Of a stretch of DNA of 64,000 nucleotides, positions 17,221 to 24,454 are shown piece by piece. The DNA is from PALSA-612 sp963765295 (GTDB taxonomy: Bacteria > Actinomycetota > Thermoleophilia > Gaiellales > Gaiellaceae): the NCBI GenBank assembly GCA_963765295.1, contig CAVXVO010000008.1, positions 186,001 to 250,000 on the forward strand, in the 5' to 3' direction. The notes below the pieces were generated by a model. That model had not been told where the DNA came from and searched no databases. It saw nothing but the letters and a program-made list of their open reading frames with translations. The translations under genes and the position numbers were made by a program. Numbering within the stretch: position 1 is the first letter of the stretch; each line of letters opens with the position of its first letter.

Positions 17221-17432
17221 GGACGGCACCGGCGATCGATCCCGAAGAAGTGCTCGAGAACGAGCGAGGCCGGGCAGGCCCCGACGACGACGTACAGCCA
17301 CTGGTTGAGGCCCACGAACGCAGTCAGGAGCAGGAACCAGGGGGTGACGATCGCCGCCAGCAGAATGCTGACGAGCGTCATCGTGCCAGCGAGCGCGAAC
17401 AGCACCCGCTCGAGCGGCCAGCGCCGGGACAT
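17217..17432 (-). CDS. DUF2892 / YgaP-like small membrane protein
   Basis: A 71-residue protein with two TM helices (about 8-28 and 30-50) and the family motif G-A-C-P-A-S after the second. DUF2892 proteins often accompany ArsR regulators, thioredoxins or rhodaneses. Start ATG 17432 overlaps the ArsR stop by one base and its own stop overlaps the MMPL start, so all three are translationally coupled. Confidence 0.8.
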   Translation of the reverse strand: MSRRWPLERVLFALAGTMTLVSILLAAIVTPWFLLLTAFVGLNQWLYVVVGACPASLVLEHFFGIDRRCRP

Positions 17433-17770
17433 CAGCGCACCTCCCCAACCAGTTCGCTCAGCGACGCGAGCTGCTCCTGGATCGAGCCGCAGACGTCCTC
17501 GCAGAGCTTGAACACCCCCTCGTCGGCGATCCGGTAGAAGACCCGATTGCCGTCCTTGCGCCGGCCAACGATGCCAACCTCGGCCAACAGCGCCAGGTGC
17601 TTCGAGACGTTCTGCTGCGAAGCCCCAATCGCCTCGCTCAGCTCGTTGACGGTTGCCTCGCCGTCACGCAGACGGTCGAGCAGCTTGATCCGCATCGGCT
17701 CGCCGATGGCCCGGAAACGGCGAGCGATCAACTCCACGAGCTCATCCGGAACAGGGCGGGGAAGCGGCAT
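17432..17770 (-). CDS. ArsR-family transcriptional regulator (first of three)
   Basis: A 112-residue winged-helix repressor. The helix-turn-helix is T-V-N-E-L-S-E-A-I-G-A-S-Q-Q-N-V-S-K-H-L, and the wing includes R-V-F-Y-R-I. It lacks the C-x-C of arsenite sensors in the recognition-helix region but has L-C-E-D-V-C-G near residue 90, a cysteine pair that may sense thiol or metal. ATG 17770 is preferred over the ATG 9 nt upstream because AGAGGAG lies 9 nt before it. It probably represses its own operon and the divergent thioredoxin remnant. Confidence 0.85.
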   Translation of the reverse strand: MPLPRPVPDELVELIARRFRAIGEPMRIKLLDRLRDGEATVNELSEAIGASQQNVSKHLALLAEVGIVGRRKDGNRVFYRIADEGVFKLCEDVCGSIQEQLASLSELVGEVR

Positions 17771-17820
17771 CGGAAGCATCTCCTCTAGATAAGTTGAACA
17801 GTTGTGTAGTTGTATATCAC
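17771..17820. promoter_or_regulatory. AT-rich divergent promoter/operator region
   Basis: This stretch is strikingly AT-rich for the window. On the minus strand it holds spaced C-A-A-C-T repeats (ACAACTACACAACTGTTCAACT, split as ACAACT, ACAACT, TTCAACT) just ahead of the ArsR gene. It is a plausible ArsR operator with the minus-strand promoter. The evidence is compositional only. Confidence 0.35.
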
Positions 17821-17850
17821 ATGGCGCCACCCAGCCGAAGGAGAAGTGAG

Positions 17851-18017
17851 ATGGACGTGACAACGCGCACACCTTCGAGTGCGACGTGATCGAGCGGTCG
17901 CACGACCTGCCCGTCGTGCTCGACTTCTAGGCCGGCTGGTGCGGTCCTTGCCGGATGCTCGGTCCCGTGCTCGATCGCGAGGCGGATGCCCGCATCGACG
18001 TGACGCCTCGAACTCAG
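17851..18017 (+). pseudogene. Thioredoxin remnant (disrupted and truncated)
   Basis: After an ATG with GGAG upstream, the sequence reads T-F-E-C-D-V-I-E-R-S-H-D-L-P-V-V-L-D-F-stop-A-G-W-C-G-P-C-R-M-L-G-P-V-L. This is the thioredoxin core D-F-W-A-x-W-C-G-P-C with the tryptophan codon TGG replaced by TAG at 17928-17930. The ATG at 17851 is in another frame, and the match ends at about 18013 where the convergent ArsR gene begins, so half the protein is gone. Divergent arsR-DUF2892/thioredoxin loci are common, and this appears to be a degraded one. Confidence 0.75.
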
Positions 18018-18343
18018 CCGAGGAGTTCGCGTAGTGCGGCGAGCGGCTCGGGGATGACGCGGTAGTAGGCCCAGCTACCGCGGCGTTCTCGTTCGACGAG
18101 GCCGGCATCGCGGAGCACTTTCAGGTGGTGGCTGACGGTGGGCTGGCTGAGGCCGAGTGGTTCTGTGAGGTGGCAGACGCAGGCTTCGCCGTCGGGTTGT
18201 GCCTGGATCACGCTGAGCAGTTGGAGGCGGGCCGGGTCGGCGATCGTCTTTAGCGCGGCTGCGAGCCGACGCGCCTCGTCCTGGTCGAGCGGCCCAGCCG
18301 AGAGTGGCGGGCAGGATGGGACGATCGTGGCAACAGCCTTCAC
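18014..18343 (-). CDS. arsR: ArsR-family arsenite-type repressor (second of three)
   Basis: A 109-residue winged-helix regulator with C55-V-C57 (A-C-V-C-H-L-T-E) in the C-x-C position used by arsenite/antimonite sensors, plus C11 near the N-terminus. The recognition helix is S-Q-P-T-V-S-H-H-L-K-V-L. It is transcribed divergently from arsC across 96 bp and probably controls both. Confidence 0.9.
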   Translation of the reverse strand: MKAVATIVPSCPPLSAGPLDQDEARRLAAALKTIADPARLQLLSVIQAQPDGEACVCHLTEPLGLSQPTVSHHLKVLRDAGLVERERRGSWAYYRVIPEPLAALRELLG

Positions 18344-18439
18344 GGGGCTATATTCGCAGAGATTGATATTGACAGCGATCGATAGCGCGTGCCATCATCT
18401 CCCGGACATTGACCTGCGTCGATGGCCGAGGGGGCGATC
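18344..18439. promoter_or_regulatory. arsR/arsC divergent operator region
   Basis: An AT-rich patch (18350-18385) holds G-A-T-T-G-A-T-A-T-T-G-A-C-A. The core ATATTGA at 18366-18372 recurs before the third arsR at 19801-19807, suggesting related binding sites. A Shine-Dalgarno-like GAGGGGG stands 6 nt before ATG 18440. Confidence 0.45.
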
Positions 18440-19090
18440 ATGGAGCAGAAAGGCGTCGAGGTTCTCGATCCGGTCACGCGGCAGCATGTCGAGCGTGCCG
18501 CCGAGGCGCTACAGAGGGAGTTCGAAGGTGTCTTCTCGCAGGAGACGATCGCTCGGTATATCGCTGAGTCGACCGATCTGCTCGGCGGAGACGCGAAGGT
18601 CAACGTCTTCGTCCCTGTCCTTGTCCACCGTTTCGCCCGCGAGCGGTTGAAGGCGCTGGGCCAGGCCGAAGGCGTGATCACGAAAGAGCAGCCCGAGGTG
18701 TTGTTCGTGTGCGTGCACAACGCGGGTCGCAGCCAGATGGCGGCCGGTCTCGTGAAGCTGCGCTCGCAGGGACGGGTGCACGTACGCTCGGCCGGGAGCG
18801 ATCCGACCGACCAGATCAACCCGGCGGTGCTCGAGGCGATGAACGAGCTCGGCGTCGACATGAGCGAGGAGTTCCCGAAGCCGTTGACGGACGAGGTCGT
18901 GAAGGCCGCGGATGTCGTGATCACGATGGGCTGCGGCGACGCCTGCCCGATCTACCCGGGCAAGAAGTATGAGGACTGGGAGCTGCAAGACCCGGCCGGC
19001 GAGGACGTGCAGACGGTGCGCGTGATCCGGGACGAGATCGACGCCCGCGTTCAGAAGCTGATCGCCGAGCTGCTTCCCGCCGACAGTTGA
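18440..19090 (+). CDS. arsC: Arsenate reductase ArsC (LMW-PTP type) with N-terminal three-helix-bundle domain
   Basis: 216 residues from ATG 18440; ATG 18422 would add six. Residues about 8-75 are a helical three-helix-bundle dimerisation domain. Residues 85-216 are the low-molecular-weight phosphatase fold with P-loop C-V-H-N-A-G-R-S-Q (C-x5-R) and the distal cysteines of M-G-C-G-D-A-C-P. It reduces arsenate to arsenite, with electrons from thioredoxin or mycothiol. The product would leave through the adjacent aquaporin or be methylated by ArsM. The same helical domain occurs alone at 29424-29663. Confidence 0.92.
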   Translation: MEQKGVEVLDPVTRQHVERAAEALQREFEGVFSQETIARYIAESTDLLGGDAKVNVFVPVLVHRFARERLKALGQAEGVITKEQPEVLFVCVHNAGRSQMAAGLVKLRSQGRVHVRSAGSDPTDQINPAVLEAMNELGVDMSEEFPKPLTDEVVKAADVVITMGCGDACPIYPGKKYEDWELQDPAGEDVQTVRVIRDEIDARVQKLIAELLPADS

Positions 19091-19758
19091 GGTCGCTGCA
19101 CTTCACACGGAGGCTGGCCGCGGAAGCGATCGGCACCTTCGCGCTCGTCTTCGCCGGCTGCGGCGCGATCATGGTCGACTCCAAGACGGGCGCGCTCGGC
19201 CACGTCGGTGTCGCGATCACCTTCGGGCTGGTGATCATGGCGATGATCTACGCCGTCGGCCACGTCTCAGGCGCCCACTTCAACCCAGCGGTGACCCTCT
19301 CGTTCGCGCTGACGCGGCACTTCCCGCGCCGCCACATCGCTCCCTACTGGCTTGCTCAGATCGGAGGCGCGCTGATCGCGGCGGCGATCCTGCGCGGCTC
19401 GCTCGGCAACATCGCACACGTCGGGGCGACGTATCCGAGCGGCTCCGACCACCAGGCGTTCCTCTGGGAGGCGGTGCTCTCGTTCTTCCTGATGTTCGTG
19501 ATCATGGCTGTGGCCACGGACACGCGAGCGGTCGGTGAGGCCGCTGCGATCGCCATCGGCGGCACAGTCGGGCTGGATGCGATGTTCGGCGGCCCGATCA
19601 CCGGCGCGTCGATGAATCCCGCCAGGTCGCTCGGCCCCGGCATCGTCACCGGCGACCTGACCGCCATCTGGGTCTACCTGCTCGCCCCGGCCGTCGGCGC
19701 CTCGATCGCCGCACTTGCCTACACCTTCATCCGCGGCGAGACGATCCGCTCGGCTTGA
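19087..19758 (+). CDS. Aquaporin / MIP-family channel, probable arsenite channel
   Basis: A 223-residue, six-helix channel with both MIP boxes, F-N-P-A-V-T and M-N-P-A-R-S, at the expected positions. Start TTG 19087 overlaps the arsC stop (TTGA). In arsR-aqpS-arsC operons of rhizobia an aquaglyceroporin lets As(III) made by ArsC flow out. No Acr3 or ArsB pump is present here, so the same role is likely. That is inferred from context. Confidence 0.9.
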   Translation: MRSLHFTRRLAAEAIGTFALVFAGCGAIMVDSKTGALGHVGVAITFGLVIMAMIYAVGHVSGAHFNPAVTLSFALTRHFPRRHIAPYWLAQIGGALIAAAILRGSLGNIAHVGATYPSGSDHQAFLWEAVLSFFLMFVIMAVATDTRAVGEAAAIAIGGTVGLDAMFGGPITGASMNPARSLGPGIVTGDLTAIWVYLLAPAVGASIAALAYTFIRGETIRSA

Positions 19759-19797
19759 GCCTGGGCAGTGAGTCCTCGACAAGGATCGAAGCTCTTC

Positions 19798-19821
19798 GAT
19801 ATATTGATAGACAACGATATG
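19798..19821. promoter_or_regulatory. ArsR operator overlapping the start codon of the third arsR
   Basis: ATATTGAT (19801-19808), AGAC, AACGATAT (19813-19820) form an imperfect inverted repeat reaching into ATG 19819. No Shine-Dalgarno precedes the ATG, so the transcript may be leaderless with the repressor site covering the start. Confidence 0.45.
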
Positions 19822-20166
19822 AGTGACACATCGCTCACCCTGCTTGCTTGTTGCCCGCCGCTCGCCGCGCCCTCGCTGACCGACGAGGAGGCCGAGGCCA
19901 CGGCGATGCTGTTCAAAGCGCTCGGCGACCCGGCGCGGGTCAAGATCGTGAACCTGCTCGCCAGGACAGACCACGCCGTGTGCGCGTGCGACTTCGAGCC
20001 GGCCTTGAGCCTTTCCCAGCCGACAGTCAGCCATCACCTGAAGAAGCTGACGGAAGCTGGCCTGATCGAGCGCGAGCAGCGCGGCAAGTGGGCGTATTTC
20101 TCGATCAAGCGCGACGCGGTCGACATGCTCTCGACCGTCGCCGACCTGAAAGGAGCGTGCTGCTGA
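19819..20166 (+). CDS. arsR: ArsR-family arsenite-type repressor (third of three)
   Basis: A 115-residue winged-helix protein. Like the second ArsR it has C55-A-C57 plus N-terminal C11-C12, and it ends in G-A-C-C. The HTH is L-S-Q-P-T-V-S-H-H-L-K-K-L. The start at 19819 lacks a Shine-Dalgarno. Its stop shares one base with the arsM start (TGATG), so the two are coupled. Confidence 0.9.
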   Translation: MSDTSLTLLACCPPLAAPSLTDEEAEATAMLFKALGDPARVKIVNLLARTDHAVCACDFEPALSLSQPTVSHHLKKLTEAGLIEREQRGKWAYFSIKRDAVDMLSTVADLKGACC

Positions 20167-20987
20167 TGACCACGACCGCCGACGACCTCCGCGAGGAAGT
20201 CCGCCGCCGCTACGCCGAGTCGGCCCGAGCCGTGACGGAAGGCAGCCACGCCTCATGTTGCGGCAGCGGCAGTTGCTGCGACGGCGAAAGCGACGCCACG
20301 AATTTCGGGGAAGCTCTCTACGAGGCAGAGCAACGCGGCGAACTGCCCGAGGCTGCCGTCCTCGCCTCGCTCGGCTGCGGCAACCCGACCGCGGTCGCCG
20401 ACCTGCACGAGGGCGAGACGGTTCTCGACCTCGGCTCCGGTGGCGGCATCGACGTGATCCTGTCGGCGAAGCGGGTCGGCGAGAAGGGACGCGCCTACGG
20501 GCTCGACATGACCGACGAGATGCTCGCGCTCGCACGGCAGAACGCCGAGCAGGCGGATATCCGCAACGCGATCTTCCTCAAGGGCGTGATCGAGGAGATT
20601 CCGCTCCCAGCCGACGCCGTCGACGTCGTCATCTCCAACTGCGTGATCAACCTGTCCGTCGACAAGCCCGCGGTGCTGACCGAGATCGCCCGCGTGCTCA
20701 AGCCCGGCGGCCGGATCGGGATCAGCGACATCGTCGCCGAAGACCGCCTCTCGTCCGAGGAGCGGGCTGCACGCGGCAGCTACGTCGGTTGCATTGCGGG
20801 CGCGCTCTCGAAGGCCGAATACGAGGCGGGACTGGACGCGGCAGGGTTCGAGAACGTGAGCGTCGAGTTCACGCACCAAGTCGCCGACGGGATGCACAGC
20901 GCGGTCGTGAAGGCGACGAAGACGCGCCGGCCGGGGCAGAAGGGGCTTCCCGTGATCCAGCCCGCAGCCGGCGCCGGCTGCTGCTAG
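20166..20987 (+). CDS. arsM: Arsenite S-adenosylmethionine methyltransferase ArsM
   Basis: A 273-residue SAM methyltransferase with motif I V-L-D-L-G-S-G-G-G-I-D and the cysteines expected of ArsM: L-G-C-G-N-P, S-N-C-V-I-N-L and Y-V-G-C-I-A-G-A-L. Extra Cys-rich stretches lie near residues 31-38 (S-C-C-G-S-G-S-C-C) and at the C-terminus. It converts As(III) to methylated, partly volatile species. It completes an ArsC-channel-ArsM detoxification route. Confidence 0.93.
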   Translation: MTTTADDLREEVRRRYAESARAVTEGSHASCCGSGSCCDGESDATNFGEALYEAEQRGELPEAAVLASLGCGNPTAVADLHEGETVLDLGSGGGIDVILSAKRVGEKGRAYGLDMTDEMLALARQNAEQADIRNAIFLKGVIEEIPLPADAVDVVISNCVINLSVDKPAVLTEIARVLKPGGRIGISDIVAEDRLSSEERAARGSYVGCIAGALSKAEYEAGLDAAGFENVSVEFTHQVADGMHSAVVKATKTRRPGQKGLPVIQPAAGAGCC

Positions 20988-21040
20988 CCGGGAAACCGCG
21001 GCTCCGGGCGCAGTGTAGTCCCGCGGGCCGCGACAGACTT

Positions 21041-21421
21041 TCAGCGCGCGAGGAACGCGGTCATACGGATGGAGACGAGAATGCCGGGGATCTCGACCCC
21101 CAACTTGGCGACGTAGCGCGTCGGCGGCTCGGTTGGGAACCAGGTCGTGTACTCCTCGTTCATGCCGGCGAAGTCGGTCGGGTTCGTCAGGAGCACGCCG
21201 ACCTCGACGACGTCGTCCAAGCTCGCGCCCGCCGCATGCAGGGTCGCCTGGCAGTTGCCGAGCGCCTGCCGCGTCTGCTCCTGGATCGTGGGGCCGGCGA
21301 TGGTGCCGGTACTCACATCGATGCCTACGAGACCCGAGACGTAGACATGCTGCCCGGCCTTCACAGCCTGGCTGAACAGCGGCGAGCCGGGCGCTTCTGC
21401 AGTGCTGATGACCTCTCGCAT
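21041..21421 (-). CDS. RidA (YjgF/YER057c) family protein
   Basis: A 126-residue protein with F-S-Q-A-V near the start, V-Y-V-S-G-L-V-G, Q-T-R-Q-A-L-x-N, and the late P-P-T-R-Y-V-A with the substrate-binding arginine. RidA proteins hydrolyse reactive enamine/imine intermediates from PLP enzymes. It is the last gene inside the putative island and faces arsM. Confidence 0.88.
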   Translation of the reverse strand: MREVISTAEAPGSPLFSQAVKAGQHVYVSGLVGIDVSTGTIAGPTIQEQTRQALGNCQATLHAAGASLDDVVEVGVLLTNPTDFAGMNEEYTTWFPTEPPTRYVAKLGVEIPGILVSIRMTAFLAR

Positions 21422-21491
21422 GCTCTCAAGGATGCCGGCGGCGCGATTCGCCGTCCAGGTTCACACGTGCCGGAACCTGCTGGTCATCCAG

Positions 21492-21562
21492 ACCCGGACG
21501 TCGCGGGTTCAAATCCTGCCTCCGCACTCGGAAGCCGCTGCTGACGCGGGGGTTTCTCTTTC
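21492..21562 (+). repeat. Right, decayed copy of the tRNA-fMet 3' end plus terminator (att-like)
   Basis: It matches 14919-14989 (see that entry). It covers the 3' half of the tRNA anticodon arm, the T arm (GCGGG-TTCAAAT-CCTGC) and the acceptor 3' strand, then a degraded terminator. No 5' tRNA half precedes it, so it is not a functional tRNA. Confidence 0.7.
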
Positions 21563-21570
21563 GCGGGCAG

Positions 21571-22506
21571 CTACGCGGCGCAGCGCTCGAGGAGCGTCTG
21601 CCAGTCCGCGTCGATCCGGGCCTGGATCTCCTCCACGACCGGGCGCTGCTCGGGGGCGAGCAGGTGGGCGAACCGCTGCTGCAGGGCGAGCCACGTCTCG
21701 ATCGGGACGGGGTGCTCGGGCCGGTAGGAGAGCCGGTAGTCGCCGTCGACGACCTCGTACAGCGGCCAGAACAGGCTGTCGACCGCAGCGGCGAGAACGC
21801 GCGGCGAGAGGCGCGGTTCGTGGCCCCAGCCGAGCGGGCAGTCCGTGAGGACGTTGAGGAAGGCGGGCCCGTCGGCGGCCGTGGCGCGCTCGACCTTCTG
21901 GCTCAGGTCGTGCCAGTGTCCCGCGGTCGCCTGGGCGACGTAGGGGATGTGGTGCGCGACGGCGATGGCGGTCATGTCCTTGCGCTGCTGCGCCTTCCCG
22001 AAGCTGTCGCGACCGGCCGGGCTGGTCGTGGTCGAGGCGGCAAAGGGAGTCGCGCCCGAGCGCTGGACGCCCGTGTTCATGTACGCCTCGTTGTCGTAGC
22101 AGACGAAGAGGAAGCGGTGACCACGCTCGAGCGCGCCGGAGAGCGCCTGCAGGCCGATGTCGTACGTTCCCCCGTCGCCGGCGAAGCAGACGACGGCGAC
22201 GTCCTCGCCCGTGGGTAGCGCGTGCCGTCGCGCGAGCGCACGCTGGGCGCTCTCGACGCCGCTCGCGACCGCGGCTGCGTTCTCGAACGCGACGTGCAGC
22301 CAGGGGACGTTCCAGGCCGTCGTCGGGTAGCGGGTCGTCGCCACCTCGAGGCAGCCGGTCGCGTTCACGACGACGGCCGGCCGGCCGATCGTGCTGAGCA
22401 CGGTGCGCACGACCATCGGAACGCCGCAGCCCTGGCAGAGAGAGTGGCCGCCGCGGAGCGGTGGGACGCCGTGCTGGTTGCGGACGAGCGTCTTCAGACG
22501 GGACAC
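21571..22506 (-). CDS. porB: 2-oxoacid:ferredoxin oxidoreductase, beta (TPP-binding) subunit
   Basis: A 311-residue protein with the PorB cysteines in H-S-L-C-Q-G-C-G, the thiamine-diphosphate site C-F-A-G-D-G-G-T...Y-D-N-E-A-Y-M-N-T-G, and G-W-G-H for the third Cys region. With the alpha, gamma and delta subunits upstream it oxidatively decarboxylates pyruvate or another 2-oxoacid to acyl-CoA and reduces ferredoxin. Its start overlaps the alpha subunit end by 13 nt. It is the last gene of the operon. Confidence 0.92.
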   Translation of the reverse strand: MSRLKTLVRNQHGVPPLRGGHSLCQGCGVPMVVRTVLSTIGRPAVVVNATGCLEVATTRYPTTAWNVPWLHVAFENAAAVASGVESAQRALARRHALPTGEDVAVVCFAGDGGTYDIGLQALSGALERGHRFLFVCYDNEAYMNTGVQRSGATPFAASTTTSPAGRDSFGKAQQRKDMTAIAVAHHIPYVAQATAGHWHDLSQKVERATAADGPAFLNVLTDCPLGWGHEPRLSPRVLAAAVDSLFWPLYEVVDGDYRLSYRPEHPVPIETWLALQQRFAHLLAPEQRPVVEEIQARIDADWQTLLERCAA

Positions 22507-23652
22507 GGCTCACCTCGCACGCCGATGTGGTCGGGAGAGACACCCGCGAAGATCTCGCGGACGTCCACGGGGTGGAGGTCGCGGCCGCCGAGGCCGTACA
22601 CGTGGCCGTGGAGCTCGGCGCCGCTGCCGTAGAGGGCTGCCGCGAGCTCGGCGTGGAGCGGTGGCGCACCGCCCGGCGAATCGGCCCGGTCGAGGACGAT
22701 CACGGATGCGGCGTCCGCGAGCAGCTCGCGGACGAGCGCGGCCGGGAAACGGACGGTACGAGACGATCTTGAGGAGGCCGACGGCCTCGCCGTCGTCGCG
22801 CAGCTCGTCGACGACGTCTTTCACGGTGCCGGCCGTCGAGCCGAGCGCGACGATCACGCGCTCCGCGTCGTCGAGCCGGTAGGCCTCGACCGCGCCGTAC
22901 AGTCGTCCCGGAGAGACGCTCGAACTCCTCGGCCAGCCCGTCGAGCACCGGCAGCGCCGCCTCGATCGCGGCCGCTTGCTGGCGCCGGAACTCGTAGTAG
23001 TAGTCCGGCATCGCGAACGGTCCCTGGGTGGTCGGATGCGCGACGTCGAGGACGGGATGCGGGAGGGCATACTCCCCGACGAAGGCGGCGACGTGCGCCG
23101 TCAGCGAGCAGCTCGACGGGCTCGGCCGAGTGGGTGATGGTGAAGCCGTCCAGGCAGACGAGCACCGGCAGCAGCACGTCCGGGTGCTCGGCGAGCCGCG
23201 GGGCGAGGACGGTCAGGTCGTAGGCCTCCTGCGCGTTCTCGGCGAAGAGCTGGACGACTCCCGAGTCGCGGATCAGCATCGAGTCGGAGTGGTCGCAGTG
23301 GATGTTGATCGGCCCGGAGAGCGCCCGGTTGCCGAGCGCCATCACGATCGGGGCGCGCATCGACGCGGCGATGTAGACGACCTCCGCCATCAGCGCCAGC
23401 CCCTGCGAGGAGGTGGCCGTGATCGTGCGAGCGCCCGCGAGGGCGGAGCCGATCGCCGCGCTCATCGCCGAGTGCTCGGACTCGACGTTCGACCAGCTCG
23501 GCGTGCGCACGACCGTCGGCGACGAACTTCGCGAAGCTCTGGATGATCGGCGTCTGCGGCGTGATCGGGTAGACCGGGAAGACGTCCGGGTCGATCTGGC
23601 GCATCGCGTGCGCGACCGCCTCGCCGCCCGTGAGGAGCTGCCGCGCGGTCAT
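22494..23652 (-). CDS. porA: 2-oxoacid:ferredoxin oxidoreductase, alpha subunit (four frameshifts)
   Basis: ATG 23652 opens T-A-R-Q-L-L-T-G-G-E-A-V with Y-P-I-T-P-Q-T-P. Homology then continues through S-E-H-S-A-M, T-S-S-Q-G-L-A-L-M and D-G-F-T-I-T-H to a PorA C-terminus, but in changing frames. One-base insertions fit at about 23507 (GTC-G-AAC), 23097 (GCT-G-ACG), 22907 (GGG-A-CGA) and 22745 (CCC-G-GCC). Removing them gives a full-length subunit of about 385 residues. Four independent insertions in an otherwise complete operon suggest assembly error; real inactivation is possible. It overlaps porD by 4 nt. Confidence 0.8.
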
Positions 23653-23927
23653 TCCGGCACCATCTCGATCGCGTGCGTCGGGCAGACCTCGGCGCAGATC
23701 TCGCAGCCCTTGCAGAAGTCGTAGTCGAAGCCGGCGAAGGCGGTGCCGTCGAGTGTGATCGCCGAATCGGGGCAGTAGAGCCAGCAGAGCAGGCAGTCGA
23801 CGCACTTCGAGAGGTCGACCTCGGGCCTGACCCCGGTGCGCCAGCCGCCCGTGTGCGGCTGCTCGGTCTCGCCGGGGGCGACGGCGCCTCCCGCCGGCAA
23901 TTCCTGCCAGGTCGTCAGCTCTGCCAT
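23649..23927 (-). CDS. porD: 2-oxoacid:ferredoxin oxidoreductase, delta subunit (2[4Fe-4S] ferredoxin)
   Basis: A 92-residue protein with two [4Fe-4S] motifs, C-V-D-C-L-L-C-W-L-Y-C-P and C-K-G-C-E-I-C-A-E-V-C-P, in the C-terminal half, preceded by the PorD-type stretch W-R-T-G-V-R-P. It wires electrons from the TPP site to external ferredoxin. It overlaps gamma by 13 nt and alpha by 4 nt. Confidence 0.93.
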   Translation of the reverse strand: MAELTTWQELPAGGAVAPGETEQPHTGGWRTGVRPEVDLSKCVDCLLCWLYCPDSAITLDGTAFAGFDYDFCKGCEICAEVCPTHAIEMVPE

Positions 23928-24454
23928 CGATATCCCTCCGCGACCGCCTCGCGCACTGCCTCGACGTCGGCCTTCTTGCCGAGCAGCTCTGCGGCGGCGT
24001 CCTGTAGCTCCTCGAGCGGCGGCTCGCCGAGCGCTGCACCGGCGGCGCCGACCATGACCAGATTGACGAAGCTCGAGCCGTGACCCGCCGCCAGGCGGCT
24101 CGCCGGGACGCAGCGCACGGATAGACCTGCGAGCTCCGGCGGCACCTCCTCGGCGTTCACGAGCACGAGGCCGTCCGGATCGAGACCGTCGGCCACGTCC
24201 ACCTCGTGGACGAGCGACGGTTCGAGGACGACGACGAGGTCAGGCTCCTCGATCGTGTCGTGCCGGCGGATCGGCCGGTCGGAAACGCGCGTGAATGCGC
24301 GCAGCGGCGCGCCGCGGCGCTCCGGCCCGTACTCGGGGAACGCCTGGACGCTCTTGCCGGCGCGCAGGAGAGACAGAGCGAGGAGCTGCGACGCCGTCTT
24401 CGCGCCCTGCCCGGCGCGCGCGTGCCAGCGGATCTCGGTCAGCGTGGCGCTCAC
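23915..24454 (-). CDS. porG: 2-oxoacid:ferredoxin oxidoreductase, gamma subunit
   Basis: A 179-residue protein starting M-S-A-T-L-T-E-I-R-W-H-A-R-A-G-Q-G-A-K-T-A-S, the signature of gamma subunits (G-R-G-G-Q-G family), with F-P-E-Y-G-P-E-R-R-G and P-D-L-V-V-V-L. GTG 24454 overlaps the stop of the GltD-like gene (GTGA). Confidence 0.93.
   Translation of the reverse strand: MSATLTEIRWHARAGQGAKTASQLLALSLLRAGKSVQAFPEYGPERRGAPLRAFTRVSDRPIRRHDTIEEPDLVVVLEPSLVHEVDVADGLDPDGLVLVNAEEVPPELAGLSVRCVPASRLAAGHGSSFVNLVMVGAAGAALGEPPLEELQDAAAELLGKKADVEAVREAVAEGYRWQS

Larger units (their letters stand above)
14919..21562. mobile_element. Putative arsenic-resistance genomic island inserted at tRNA-fMet
   Basis: The 6.6-kb interval between the two tRNA-3'-end copies holds an MMPL transporter, DUF2892, three ArsR regulators, a thioredoxin remnant, ArsC, an aquaporin, ArsM and RidA, a functional set distinct from both flanks. 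No integrase or relaxase is visible, so it would be a decayed element that has lost its recombinase. The borders are defined by the repeats only. Confidence 0.55.

Noticed and set aside
17928..17930. TAG in the thioredoxin remnant as a recoded codon
   Set aside because: The gene is also out of frame with its ATG and truncated by the convergent arsR, so decay explains it.
21450..21526. A complete second tRNA near 21.5 kb
   Set aside because: Only the 3' half matches; no 5' acceptor strand complementary to CTCCGCA and no usable anticodon loop.
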